Part shown: positions 47,758 to 55,666 of the stretch, piece after piece
Layout of the letters: each line of letters begins with the position of its first letter
Position numbering within the stretch: position 1 is the stretch's first letter
Source of the DNA: Acetobacter oryzifermentans
GTDB lineage: Bacteria > Pseudomonadota > Alphaproteobacteria > Acetobacterales > Acetobacteraceae
Direction of reading: 5' to 3'
Length of the DNA stretch: 64,000 nt
Assembly (NCBI RefSeq): GCF_001628715.1
Contig: NZ_CP011120.1
Coordinates: 310,001 to 374,000, forward strand
The notes under the pieces: model-generated
The model's database searches: none
What the model saw: only the letters and a program-made list of their open reading frames with translations
Told to the model about the DNA's origin: nothing
Position numbers and translations under genes: made by a program

Positions 47758-48684
47758 CTATAAACCGTGAGATGCGGGAAAGAGCTTCAACAGTTTTTCT
47801 GTAACACGCGCCAATGCGTTGGAGAGCGGAGCAAAGCCTGCGTGGCAGATGTGGGTTTCTTCATCCATGTACAGGCTTCTACGCATTTCAATTTGCAGGG
47901 CATGTAGGTTTTGCTGCGGTCTGCCGTAATGGCGAGTGATATATCCGCCTGCATAAGGCTGGTTGCGCGTGGTACGAAAGCCCAAATTCTGCAAGGTTTG
48001 TTCGGCTGCGCTGATAATATCCGGGTGGCATGTGGTGCCGTGGGCATCGCCCAATACAAAGTCTGGGCAGGCAGTTTCTGGCATATCGGGCATGGAATGT
48101 AAGTCTAGCAGCAGGCAGATGCCGTGTTTTACGCGTGTTTTTTCCAGCATATCGGCCAATGCTGCGTGGTAAGGCATCCAGTAATGGCGGATGCGCAAGG
48201 CAGCTTCCATAAAGGGCAGACGGTGCCAGTAAATGGGTTTTCTGTTACCTACGATGCGCGGAATGGAGCCAAGGCCAGCAAGACCACGCTCTGTAGGGCG
48301 CACAAAAGCGGGAATGGGGCCGTGAAACATGCGGGTATCGAGATCCCACGCGCCACGATTTACATCGCAAAACACACGAGGGAAGGTAGCATGCAGCAAA
48401 GCAGGCCCTAGCGCGTGTGCCTGTTCTGCCAAAAGGTGAATATGGCTATCCTCTCCACTACGTAAGACAGAAAGTGGCTGACGGGCATTTTGCACAAAGG
48501 TTTCTGGATAAAACTGCCCGGAATGCGGAGAAGCCAGCACAATAGGCGCGCCCACGGTACCTTGCACCTTAAACGGAGCAGGGGAGATGGCCCGGCCTGC
48601 CTGATCTGGCAAATCTGTCTGTGGTGCGTTTTCCAGCAAACGTGCTAAATGGCGAGGCAGCAGGGAGTGGGCAAGATTTTTCAT
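47758..48684 (-). CDS. N-formylglutamate amidohydrolase family protein
   Basis: A 308-residue zinc hydrolase of the FGase/HutG fold. Recognisable stretches are IVLASPHSGQFYPETF, EDSHIHLLAEQA, PRVFCDVNRGAWDLD, LLLDLHSMPDMPE, and the late EMRRSLYMDE. The family hydrolyses N-formylglutamate in histidine breakdown, but no hut genes are adjacent, so another N-acyl amino acid substrate is possible. It is separate from htpG (about 100 nt, with the heat-shock promoter between). Confidence 0.88.
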   Translation of the reverse strand: MKNLAHSLLPRHLARLLENAPQTDLPDQAGRAISPAPFKVQGTVGAPIVLASPHSGQFYPETFVQNARQPLSVLRSGEDSHIHLLAEQAHALGPALLHATFPRVFCDVNRGAWDLDTRMFHGPIPAFVRPTERGLAGLGSIPRIVGNRKPIYWHRLPFMEAALRIRHYWMPYHAALADMLEKTRVKHGICLLLDLHSMPDMPETACPDFVLGDAHGTTCHPDIISAAEQTLQNLGFRTTRNQPYAGGYITRHYGRPQQNLHALQIEMRRSLYMDEETHICHAGFAPLSNALARVTEKLLKLFPASHGL

Positions 48685-48752
48685 GTTGCCGCTATTCTAA
48701 GGGGTTGCGTTTGCCACGCAAGAAGGATAAAAGGCGGCCCACGGTTACAGAT

Positions 48753-48827
48753 GGGCGCATAGCTCAGCGGTAGAGCACTATCTTGACATGGTAGGGGTCA
48801 CAGGTTCAATCCCTGTTGCGCCCACCA
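48753..48827 (+). tRNA. tRNA-Val (anticodon GAC)
   Basis: A complete 75-nt cloverleaf. Acceptor GGGCGCA pairs with TGCGCCC; the D stem is GCTC/GAGC; the anticodon stem CTATC/GGTAG encloses loop TTGACAT with GAC at 48785-48787; the T arm is CAGG-TTCAATC-CCTG; the discriminator A and CCA are encoded. The integrase gene starts facing it 130 nt downstream, so its 3' part is the likely attachment site of the prophage. Confidence 0.95.
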
Positions 48828-48850
48828 TCTGTTGACCGGCAGTTTTCTGC

Positions 48851-48894
48851 GGATTTTTCAAAAAATCCATACAACTCCACCAATCCAAATTGGT
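48851..48894. repeat. two small inverted repeats between tRNA-Val and int
   Basis: GGATTTTT-CA-AAAAATCC (48851-48868) and ACCAAT-CCAA-ATTGGT (48879-48894). The first may terminate the tRNA or int transcript. The second could be an integrase or host-factor site in the attachment region; this is not proven. Confidence 0.4.
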
Positions 48895-48957
48895 ACACAA
48901 TAAACCGCTTTTGCGCATGTTATTTTACGGTGTGTGGTTACGCATTGGTTATTGGTT

Positions 48958-50067
48958 TTATGGGCTCGGAATGATGCGCGGGCCATCCCGCCACCACCTG
49001 ATAATATCTTCCCGATACACTGGCGGCATGAGTTTGGCATATATCGTCACGGTATTGATGCTGCTCCAGTCACCATCTGATTTCAGTAGAAGCAGATCCT
49101 TATGCACGCAGTAATGCCATGACGCCCATGTGTGTCGCAGATCATGGGGTGTAAACTCCGGCACGAAGGCCCGCTTTGCCTTATTCTGCCCTTTTGGAGT
49201 CCATTCCCGAATTCGCCCAGGCAAACCGGCACGTTGGCAAGCTCCTGCCCATCCGTTTTTAATCTGGCCTCCATACTGGCGTCCAGAATCGTGGTAACGT
49301 TCCCCCGTTATGATCCCATGCACGGTTTTTTTCTCGGGCCTGAATACATAACCGTCCCGTAACTCTATAGATGATAGCCAGCAGATAACGGCTGGGCATA
49401 AATCAACGTGTCTCTGCCGACCTTGCTTTTGCCAGACAACGGCACGTGCCCCGTGTAGGTTGACATCTTTCCATTGTAGATCCAGCGCCTCTGATAGACG
49501 GCACCCAGTCCCCAGCAGAAAAACGAATAATGGCTGCAAATGTGGTGCGGCATGCTGGACTAGCGCCGTTGCCTGCTCGGGCAACAGAAAACGCTTAATG
49601 GTGGTCGGTACGGAGATTGGCGCAAAGGCCGGTCGATCGCACCAGCCTTGTATTGCCCCAAACTCTAGGATTGCCTGTAATGGCGTTCTGACCGCTCGCT
49701 TCTTTGTGGATGGGGCTGACTTTTCTGCATCCTTCAATATTTTGGCATATGCACCTCGAAGTGAGGCATTATTAATGCTGGAAAGTTTGGTATCTCCAAA
49801 GTATTCCACGAGCTTATCTACATAACGCCCTGTTGCTGCTGAACGTGGCGCATCTTTCATATATGCCGTGGCTGCATCGGCGAAAGTTATGACAGCACGG
49901 GTTCCATAGAGTTTTTCCTGCCAGAACTCTGCCTCTCTTTTTGTCCGGTATTCTTCTGCGAGGCGGCGGTTTGTTGTGCCCGTACTTTCCAGTATTCGCT
50001 TACCCCCGACCGTCCCCCTGATAAAAAAGTTTTTCGCGTGGGAGAACGTGACGAGCTTGAGGGACAT
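48958..50067 (-). CDS. int: tyrosine-recombinase phage integrase
   Basis: A 369-residue site-specific recombinase. The N-terminal arm/core-binding part starts HAKNFFIRGTVGGKRILEST. The catalytic domain has R190 (GTGCRLSEAL), H308-x-x-R311 (TPHDLRHTWASW), W334 in place of the second histidine, and nucleophile Y343 (TVTIYAKLMP). Its 3' end faces tRNA-Val, the usual position relative to the attachment site. The first 180 nt overlap the 3' end of the excisionase-like gene. Confidence 0.95.
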   Translation of the reverse strand: MSLKLVTFSHAKNFFIRGTVGGKRILESTGTTNRRLAEEYRTKREAEFWQEKLYGTRAVITFADAATAYMKDAPRSAATGRYVDKLVEYFGDTKLSSINNASLRGAYAKILKDAEKSAPSTKKRAVRTPLQAILEFGAIQGWCDRPAFAPISVPTTIKRFLLPEQATALVQHAAPHLQPLFVFLLGTGCRLSEALDLQWKDVNLHGARAVVWQKQGRQRHVDLCPAVICWLSSIELRDGYVFRPEKKTVHGIITGERYHDSGRQYGGQIKNGWAGACQRAGLPGRIREWTPKGQNKAKRAFVPEFTPHDLRHTWASWHYCVHKDLLLLKSDGDWSSINTVTIYAKLMPPVYREDIIRWWRDGPRIIPSP

Positions 50068-50261
50068 TCCATACTCTCGATAAGTCTTTGATAATCATCA
50101 GGGGAGAAAACAAACTTTTTCCCCCATCGTCTGTGCGTGGGGCCACCATTATATTCAGGGTGCCTCCGAAGATGCTCCAGAAGCCGAGTGCGACCAATTC
50201 TGCCGTTAAGGCGCGTCAGCACATCTTTGGTGGTCATAAGATCAGGCAGTGCTTCACCCAT
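49887..50261 (-). CDS. excisionase-like DNA-binding protein
   Basis: A 124-residue basic protein. The first 65 residues form a MerR/Xis-like winged helix: LMTTKDVLTRLNGRIGRTRL, LEHLRRHPEYNGGPTHRRWG, then KKFVFSPDDYQRLIESM. The remaining 60 residues are serine/arginine/lysine-rich and are encoded in DNA shared with the integrase start. By position, directly before int, it is probably the directionality factor. Overlap with the DUF551 gene upstream is 8 nt. Confidence 0.65.
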   Translation of the reverse strand: MGEALPDLMTTKDVLTRLNGRIGRTRLLEHLRRHPEYNGGPTHRRWGKKFVFSPDDYQRLIESMECPSSSSRSPTRKTFLSGGRSGVSEYWKVRAQQTAASQKNTGQKERQSSGRKNSMEPVLS

Positions 50262-50619
50262 TCCCGCCTCCTGTCGGTGGAGCGGGCAGGGGTTGCCAGT
50301 GGGTTACGTCCTCATTATCCGCACAGCCAAAGTAGCCCCCCTCATCATCTAAGTTAAATTTGTCATTGATTATAATTCTATCGCGCGTTGATATTAGGAC
50401 TTCCTGCCCGTCACCCGGCAGGCGATCACTAATTTTAATCCAAGCCGCCGCGTCTGCTGCTGCGAGGGCTTCCTCTGCTTCGTGATAGCGAGCGGTCCAC
50501 CGAGAGCCATACGGCTCTTGCACACCCGGCTCTGTAGTGATCCAGACTAAATCATCTGGATCGTTCCTACTTGCAATACACAGAGCTCGCGCAGCCGCCT
50601 CAATCCGTGGGTCAGTCAT
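50254..50619 (-). CDS. DUF551 phage protein
   Basis: A 121-residue protein from ATG 50619 (MTDPRIEAAARALCIASRN). The C-terminal half has the DUF551 pattern, WIKISDRLPGDGQEVLIST and VTHWQPLPAPP. These proteins are frequent in the leftward operons of lambdoid phages and have no known function. Overlaps both neighbours by 8 nt. Confidence 0.75.
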   Translation of the reverse strand: MTDPRIEAAARALCIASRNDPDDLVWITTEPGVQEPYGSRWTARYHEAEEALAAADAAAWIKISDRLPGDGQEVLISTRDRIIINDKFNLDDEGGYFGCADNEDVTHWQPLPAPPTGGGNG

Positions 50620-50851
50620 TTTTATTTTCCTGATTGCAGTTTTCACAAGGGATGCCACGCTTTACGGATGTGACGTTTTTCATCCACACCCAATCACTTT
50701 CCCATCCGCATTTATGGCATTTGAACTGTGCAATCTGCGCCATATTTCTGTCGTGGGGAATGCAATCACCAATCCCCACATCAATCATATGAGCCAAAAA
50801 ACGGCGTGGTGCTCTGGGTTTTTTGAAACCAAATAGGTCAGGATTTCCCAT
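50612..50851 (-). CDS. small zinc-ribbon phage protein
   Basis: A 79-residue protein from ATG 50851, which overlaps the upstream stop by 1 nt (TGATG). Two CxxC knuckles, CHKCGWES and CENCNQEN, are spaced as a zinc ribbon in the C-terminal half. The N-terminal half is basic (FKKPRAPRRF). Nucleic-acid or protein binding is likely; no family name is recognised. Confidence 0.6.
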   Translation of the reverse strand: MGNPDLFGFKKPRAPRRFLAHMIDVGIGDCIPHDRNMAQIAQFKCHKCGWESDWVWMKNVTSVKRGIPCENCNQENKND

Positions 50852-51231
50852 CACCCCACCTCCCGCGCTGCGTCGATGGCTGCCCGGATTGTTTCAGCAC
50901 TACCGATAACGCGTTCTTTTGGATCGGCCATGTAGTGCTCTATAATATCGCAATAGGTATCTGCATCTCCGGTGTCTGCGATTGGCTCTGCTCTAAACCG
51001 CACATCGCAACAGCCGCTACCCAGAAAATCCAACCGCTCACTATCGCGCCCGATCTCCGTTCGTATGCGTAGTTCTGCTTCTCTGATATGTGATTCTATC
51101 CACATTTTTAGGATTTCTACGGAATAATCTGGGCGACACACAGACTTTTTTAGTGCGTCAACGAGTTCGTTAATCTGCTCCTCTCTCGTTCTCATAGATT
51201 CCATACCTTTCTGCATGATGTGCATGCGCAA
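50851..51231 (-). CDS. phage hypothetical, Ea22-like composition
   Basis: A 126-residue acidic protein with helical segments TREEQINELVDALKKSV and EAELRIRTEIGRDSERLDFL, ending ETIRAAIDAAREVG. The RDSERLDFL ... IRAAIDAAR layout resembles small Ea22/ead-type proteins of lambdoid phages. The start is uncertain: ATGs at 51231, 51204 and 51195 are all possible, the last having a GGA ribosome site. Confidence 0.55.
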   Translation of the reverse strand: MRMHIMQKGMESMRTREEQINELVDALKKSVCRPDYSVEILKMWIESHIREAELRIRTEIGRDSERLDFLGSGCCDVRFRAEPIADTGDADTYCDIIEHYMADPKERVIGSAETIRAAIDAAREVG

Positions 51232-51289
51232 AACCCTTTGTAAAAGGTAAGACTTTTCCTAAGGCAGTATGGGCATTTATGGGTGAATG

Positions 51290-51658
51290 TCATGATGCGG
51301 CTCCTAGGTTGCGGATGGCCGTTTCTGAGTCTATGCCCGCGATAAGCATATCCCGTTGTGAGGCTGTGATGATGTTTCCCTCACACGCGCGAGCAACCAT
51401 GCTTTTGATGCGCTCCCGCTCTGCCGCCAACATCTCGTTTATCTGCGTGGGGGTAAGGACGGGGCCAACGTATCGGTACCATTCTGGCGATGTATTGAGT
51501 GCGCGCACCTGTTCTCCGCCGCCCCACTCTCTGCCGTTCCAATGAGTGAGGGCGGTCTGGCCCGCTACTCTACCCTCCATGACATGCCACCCATCCCGCT
51601 CAGGAAACATCGGCACACCGGGGCTATTTGGGTCGGGCCAGTTGGTAATGTCGGTCAT
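51290..51658 (-). CDS. phage hypothetical, MFPERDGWHV family A
   Basis: A 122-residue protein beginning TNWPDPNSPGVPMFPERDGW, with a middle part GREWGGGEQVRALNTS and a helical stretch LTPTQINEMLAAERERI. It shares its N-terminus and the LTPxQINEMLAAER helix with the gene at 52298-52774, but the middles differ. No function recognised. It overlaps the upstream gene by 4 nt. Confidence 0.6.
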   Translation of the reverse strand: MTDITNWPDPNSPGVPMFPERDGWHVMEGRVAGQTALTHWNGREWGGGEQVRALNTSPEWYRYVGPVLTPTQINEMLAAERERIKSMVARACEGNIITASQRDMLIAGIDSETAIRNLGAAS

Positions 51659-52020
51659 GCTGCGGAACTTTCTTCGGGCAGGGCAAAACGGAGACGCCGC
51701 AGGGCTGTCCGAATTTTTCCTGTGTTTGCAATGACTGGGCCAACATTCCCATCAATCAGCCCATAAGCGGGGTCAATGCAGAAAGGCTTTATCAAGTCAG
51801 TTCGAACGGCAATGCGCTCCCAAATACCCGTGTAGTCTCTAGTTTTTTCCTGAAATCGGCGGCATGTGTAGTAGTGACCGCCTTCAATGATTCGTGCTTC
51901 TGTATATTCACCAGCCCATGGGACAGGGTAGCAATAACCAGCATCATTCGGACGCCAGAAAGTAATGTACGGGTTTTTATTCATCTTCTCCCGCAGGTCG
52001 ATCACATAATACATATTCAC
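51655..52020 (-). CDS. phage hypothetical
   Basis: A 121-residue protein, MNMYYVIDLREKMNKNPYIT at the start, then WRPNDAGYCYPVPWAGEY and a basic C-terminal helix KIRTALRRLRFALPEE. It is rich in aromatic residues and not a recognised family. 4-nt overlaps with both neighbours suggest translational coupling. Confidence 0.6.
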   Translation of the reverse strand: MNMYYVIDLREKMNKNPYITFWRPNDAGYCYPVPWAGEYTEARIIEGGHYYTCRRFQEKTRDYTGIWERIAVRTDLIKPFCIDPAYGLIDGNVGPVIANTGKIRTALRRLRFALPEESSAA

Positions 52021-52318
52021 GACTTCTCTCCTGCGCGGGTGCTCCCGCTATCCTGCGCGGAAACAGCATCATTGTGCATTTTTGCAAATGCCTCATCAAA
52101 AGTCATACCTGACAAAACATTTTTCAAAACTTTGAAAATAATTGTTGCCTGCTCACTCTCCGCTTTTGGCCAGATATCTTCACCTCTCAGCCTGAAGGCA
52201 TGGGCATATCGTCCGCACTGGAAGCACATAAGGCCAAGCGCCTGCTCAATGTCTTGCGTCATGACTTCAGGTAGAGTTAACGCTTTCAGATTCTCGCTCA
52301 TGCTTCTGGATCTTTCAG
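52013..52318. repeat. 306-bp direct repeat, copy A
   Basis: Nearly identical to 52952-53257, offset 939 bp, with only scattered substitutions. It covers a whole 94-codon gene plus short flanks on both sides. Confidence 0.92.
52017..52301 (-). CDS. duplicated phage hypothetical, copy A
   Basis: A 94-residue protein with KALTLPEVMTQDIEQALGLM, a CFQC knuckle, AFRLRGEDIW, and a C-terminal helix GMTFDEAFAKMHNDA. It is a close paralogue of the protein at 52956-53240, differing at about nine positions, for example CFQC versus CCQC. Unknown function. Confidence 0.7.
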   Translation of the reverse strand: MSENLKALTLPEVMTQDIEQALGLMCFQCGRYAHAFRLRGEDIWPKAESEQATIIFKVLKNVLSGMTFDEAFAKMHNDAVSAQDSGSTRAGEKS

Positions 52319-52774
52319 TATTGGATCGTTGCTTCTTGCAGCTCTAATTTCCTCTAATGCAGACGCGTCATATTCTGATAAATCCATTGCCATAACTTCG
52401 GATATGGTGATATCTGCTTGCGACAGAATATCAGCAGCAATGCTTGGCTCGTTGTGCATATTGTGAATATTGCAACAGGCGATAAGATATCCATTACCGA
52501 AGGCAGCACGCCCAATGCGCTTCCGTTCCGCCGCTAGCATCTCGTTTATCTGCGCAGGGGTAAGGGCTGGAGCATAATATCCCCAGTCCATACTGACTAT
52601 TTCTAGTGGCGTGAGATAGCCAATCTTTGTACAGTAATGCTCCTGTTGATGATCCCAAAAAACTAATTTTAGAGATTTTCTTCTTTTATTTTCCAGAACA
52701 TGCCACCCATCCCGCTCAGGAAACATCGGCACACCGGGGCGATTTGGGTCAGGCCAGTTTGTGGGGGCGGTCAT
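52298..52774 (-). CDS. phage hypothetical, MFPERDGWHV family B
   Basis: A 158-residue protein with the start TNWPDPNRPGVPMFPERDGW, a distinct middle (KLVFWDHQQEHYCTKIG), then LTPAQINEMLAAERKRIG shared with family A, and a new C-terminus ending NDPILKDPEA. It looks like a mosaic relative of the 51290 gene. Both ends overlap neighbours by 4 nt. Confidence 0.6.
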   Translation of the reverse strand: MTAPTNWPDPNRPGVPMFPERDGWHVLENKRRKSLKLVFWDHQQEHYCTKIGYLTPLEIVSMDWGYYAPALTPAQINEMLAAERKRIGRAAFGNGYLIACCNIHNMHNEPSIAADILSQADITISEVMAMDLSEYDASALEEIRAARSNDPILKDPEA

Positions 52775-52959
52775 GAGTATTTTACCTTTTCACCAATTTG
52801 TTCTGGTTTCTCATCAACCAGTATTGTCCAGCCACCGATAAATACGATCTGCGTCGAGAGGGATAATTTTTGTATTGCGCACACATTATCCAGATTTATG
52901 TGGGCAATTTTAGCCGCCCCTTTCTCTGGGAGGGCTATGTGAACTTTTACAATATTCAC
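52771..52959 (-). CDS. small phage hypothetical
   Basis: A 62-residue beta-rich protein, MNIVKVHIALPEKGAAKIAH at the start and WTILVDEKPEQIGEKV at the end. No family is recognised; 4-nt overlaps with both neighbours and coding-like composition support it. Confidence 0.55.
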   Translation of the reverse strand: MNIVKVHIALPEKGAAKIAHINLDNVCAIQKLSLSTQIVFIGGWTILVDEKPEQIGEKVKYS

Positions 52960-53257
52960 GCCTTCTCTCCTGCGCGGGTGCTCCCGCTATCCTGCGCGGA
53001 AACAGCATCATTGTGCATTTTTGCAAATGCCTCATCAAAAGTCATACCTGACAAAACATTTTTCAAAACTTTGAAAATAATTGTTGCCTGCTCACTCTCC
53101 GGATTTGGCCAGATATCTTCACCTCTCAGCCTGAAGGCATGGGCATATTGTCCGCACTGGCAGCACGTAAGGCCAAGCGCCTGCTCAATGTCGTTCGTCA
53201 TGACTTCAGGTAGAGTTAACGCTTTCAGATTCTCGCTCATGCTTCTGGATCTTTCAG
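52952..53257. repeat. 306-bp direct repeat, copy B
   Basis: The second copy of the repeat at 52013-52318. The boundaries fall just outside the 94-codon gene, at ATATTCAC on one side and TCTTTCAG on the other. Confidence 0.92.
52956..53240 (-). CDS. duplicated phage hypothetical, copy B
   Basis: A 94-residue paralogue of the copy A protein, with CCQCGQYAHAFRLRGEDIW and the same C-terminal helix. Both copies are intact, so either both are functional or the duplication is recent. Confidence 0.7.
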   Translation of the reverse strand: MSENLKALTLPEVMTNDIEQALGLTCCQCGQYAHAFRLRGEDIWPNPESEQATIIFKVLKNVLSGMTFDEAFAKMHNDAVSAQDSGSTRAGEKA

Positions 53258-53542
53258 GGCTTTGCGGGCGATGTTTTCACGGTCGAACATTTCAGGTGTT
53301 GCTCCCAAAATACCAACCTGGTTAATTTCCTCAGATGCCTCGTAATACTCCCGCAACCGCGCAATCTCTGCATCACGCTGGGCGAGGGCGGCGAGGGCGG
53401 AAGAAAGGCGCGTCAATTCCACAGTGTATCGTTTGCCGCCAGTGCCGCATGGATGTAAGCCAATGCGACCACCAATACCTTTTTCAGCTTTTTCCGCCTG
53501 CTTGGGCGCAATATGTCCAACAATTTTGAGGGGAGTGGTCAT
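53237..53542 (-). CDS. phage hypothetical with short coiled coil
   Basis: A 101-residue protein. The helix LSSALAALAQRDAEIARLRE is a coiled-coil type often seen in small phage proteins. The end reads RKALKDPEA, matching the end of the protein at 52298 because both ends lie at the duplicated boundary. Function unknown. Confidence 0.55.
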   Translation of the reverse strand: MTTPLKIVGHIAPKQAEKAEKGIGGRIGLHPCGTGGKRYTVELTRLSSALAALAQRDAEIARLREYYEASEEINQVGILGATPEMFDRENIARKALKDPEA

Positions 53543-53841
53543 TCGCCAGCTCCTTTCGCAAAACGAGGGAGAAACATCCTTTCAAGACGCCCCGTTTTTC
53601 GGTTTAGGTGATTTTTGATACCCACAACGTCATGCAGAATGTTGAAATCGTCGGCTTTTCTCATGCGTGCAAAATCCATTGGACAGCCGTTTGCATGCGT
53701 AGCGATTAAATCCATCCTCGTAGATAATAAAACGTTTTCTAAATCTCGTCCGGTGGCAGTGCAAATTTTAGGAACTATGCGGCCCACAATCGCATTTACA
53801 TCTGCGATTTCTTGCTCTGTGGCGTCAAATTTCACAATCAT
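53539..53841 (-). CDS. phage hypothetical
   Basis: A 100-residue protein from ATG 53841 (MIVKFDATEQEIADVNAIVG), chosen because it overlaps the upstream stop by 4 nt. It contains ENVLLSTRMDLIATHANGCP and ends in a basic region GRLERMFLPRFAKG. No family recognised. Confidence 0.55.
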   Translation of the reverse strand: MIVKFDATEQEIADVNAIVGRIVPKICTATGRDLENVLLSTRMDLIATHANGCPMDFARMRKADDFNILHDVVGIKNHLNRKTGRLERMFLPRFAKGAGE

Positions 53842-54203
53842 TCGCCTTCTCCCGGCAGGACTTCGCGGACGTGGATTGTTCTCACCCAATCCCAATTAGG
53901 TAATTCCTGACATTCACGCGCCGCCTCGCATTCTGTTTCGCGTGGGCGAGAAGCACTTATTGATCCATCTCCACAGCGATACTCATTAATCCAAAACTCA
54001 CGCGCTTCGGGAACTTCCTCGGCATTCCGTATATTTGAACGAGCAGTTAAAAACGGAAAACTCCGTCCATCTGCTGTAATAAATGCAAGGTCTCGCACCA
54101 CAGCATGCACCGTGCATACCGTAGGTGTATGTTCAACCCACACATACGGCCCTTCATGCTCTGGCGTGTAGGGGCCGAGGATTTTTAGTTTTTTGCTGGT
54201 CAT
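53838..54203 (-). CDS. phage hypothetical
   Basis: A 121-residue protein, KKLKILGPYTPEHEGPYVWV at the start, with FWINEYRCGDGSISASRPRE and a C-terminal NWDWVRTIHVREV. Not recognised; coupled by ATGA overlaps to both neighbours. Confidence 0.55.
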   Translation of the reverse strand: MTSKKLKILGPYTPEHEGPYVWVEHTPTVCTVHAVVRDLAFITADGRSFPFLTARSNIRNAEEVPEAREFWINEYRCGDGSISASRPRETECEAARECQELPNWDWVRTIHVREVLPGEGE

Positions 54204-54790
54204 GCTGCGGCTCCTTCTACATCACGCAGATGGAAGAACAGACGAGCGCATGCCCGAACGTCTACCATGGCATCGTGCGCGCCTTTGAGTTCTTCATTAA
54301 AGAAGTGCTTAATGCATTCTTCCAGTTTCGGTGCTTTGGGTTTGTCGATGCCAGCAGCGATCATGCGTTCTGTCGGCGGCAGGTTCACCAGCGGGGCGGC
54401 AGCATCCATCGTGCAGAACTTCTCGCCCAGCAGACGCCAGCCACGCGGCACACGCGCAAACATAATGTCGATGATCTGCACATCGAATTTGATATTGTGC
54501 GCGACAAGCAGATCGGCCTTTTTAGTCAGATCATAGAAGGCTGCTGCGGCTATTGCTTCACGCACACCGCAACGCTGCGCCATTTCTGTTGTGATACCAT
54601 GAACCTTTGCTGCGGCTTCCGGTATCGTCCATCCATCAGGATGAACGATCAGGTTCAGGCTTGCGCGTTCTCTACCATCCTCTCCCGTCAGCAGGGCCGC
54701 AATCTGCACGCAATGCGGCTGCCGGTCGGAATTGAGGGGAGTGTACCGGTCGGGAAGGCCTGTAGTCTCCGTATCAAAAAAGAGGATCAT
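54200..54790 (-). CDS. DnaQ-like (DEDDh) 3'-5' exonuclease
   Basis: A 196-residue nuclease. Exo I is FFDTETTGLP (D6, E8), Exo II is LLVAHNIKFDVQIID, and Exo III is AHDAMVDVRAC. This is the DnaQ/epsilon fold acting on single-stranded or nicked DNA 3' ends. It sits directly downstream of Bet, where lambda-type phages usually encode a 5'-3' exonuclease, and overlaps it by 4 nt. Confidence 0.88.
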   Translation of the reverse strand: MILFFDTETTGLPDRYTPLNSDRQPHCVQIAALLTGEDGRERASLNLIVHPDGWTIPEAAAKVHGITTEMAQRCGVREAIAAAAFYDLTKKADLLVAHNIKFDVQIIDIMFARVPRGWRLLGEKFCTMDAAAPLVNLPPTERMIAAGIDKPKAPKLEECIKHFFNEELKGAHDAMVDVRACARLFFHLRDVEGAAA

Positions 54791-55665
54791 GCCGGTACCT
54801 TATCAACCGGCGCAGCGACATGTTCCTGCGCAAACTCTGCGCGTTTGGCGGCGATCATGTCCTGCACGTCGGATTGTACGTCTTCGGGAATAGGGTATCC
54901 TTGGTCGGCGCACTTCTGAACTTCTCCGCGCCATAGGTTCCATTCATTTTCCACATTGTTCGCGTCAATGCAGTCCTGTAGGCGCTTAGATACAAAAGAG
55001 CGGTAATCTATAGTGGTGTTTTTGTTCTTAACTGGCGTTGGTGTCTTTTGCTCTGTAATGCGGCTATGCTGAGGTGTGACATCAACAACTGGGCCCAGAG
55101 CCTTTCCGTCCATTTCATCATCTGTATTCGTCCCGCCTGTCTGCTCTGGGAACGCCATGCGCAAGGCCTGCGCTTCAGCACATTTTGCCAACTGGCCGAA
55201 AGCCCGCTTTTTCCACATTGCGTTAGGCGCGTCTGTATCCTTTTTGGCAGTTGCATAGTTCTCGAGCCAGTATTCCTTGGCTGTAAACTCGCATTCCCGG
55301 CCATGAACAAGACGGCGCACTGTCATGCGGCACCATTCTGGGAACCTTACGCGCACCCCTCCAAGTTCTGTGGTGATGAGCGGGCCAAATTCAGGCTCAC
55401 TCTTTCCGATGTATTCGCCGGTTCTGGATGCTTCTATGCGGTAAAGAGCGATACCCGGCATGACAACATCGCGCATTGCCTTCGCTTTGTTGTCCCACAT
55501 CGGCACGATATGGACCGGCTTTTTCATGACATCTAAAGATGCGGCGCGGCAGTATCCAATGACCATTCTAACGCTGTCATCTGCGGCACCCGGATATAGG
55601 CTGTCCTTCAAAATATGGATCAGTTCGCGCTCTTTTTCCTGATGCAATTCGATAGCATTACTCAT
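54787..55665 (-). CDS. bet: Bet-type single-strand annealing recombinase
   Basis: A 292-residue recombinase from ATG 55665 (MSNAIELHQEKERELIHILK). The Bet/RecT-superfamily core is seen as LYPGAADDSVRMVIGYCRAA, a lysine-rich stretch KKPVHIVPMWDNKAK, and WKKRAFGQLAKCAEAQALRM near residue 170, close to lambda Bet's RMLRHKAMIQCARLAF region. The C-terminal third is a charged linker. It anneals complementary strands during phage recombination and replication. Confidence 0.88.
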   Translation of the reverse strand: MSNAIELHQEKERELIHILKDSLYPGAADDSVRMVIGYCRAASLDVMKKPVHIVPMWDNKAKAMRDVVMPGIALYRIEASRTGEYIGKSEPEFGPLITTELGGVRVRFPEWCRMTVRRLVHGRECEFTAKEYWLENYATAKKDTDAPNAMWKKRAFGQLAKCAEAQALRMAFPEQTGGTNTDDEMDGKALGPVVDVTPQHSRITEQKTPTPVKNKNTTIDYRSFVSKRLQDCIDANNVENEWNLWRGEVQKCADQGYPIPEDVQSDVQDMIAAKRAEFAQEHVAAPVDKVPA

Positions 55666-55666
55666 T

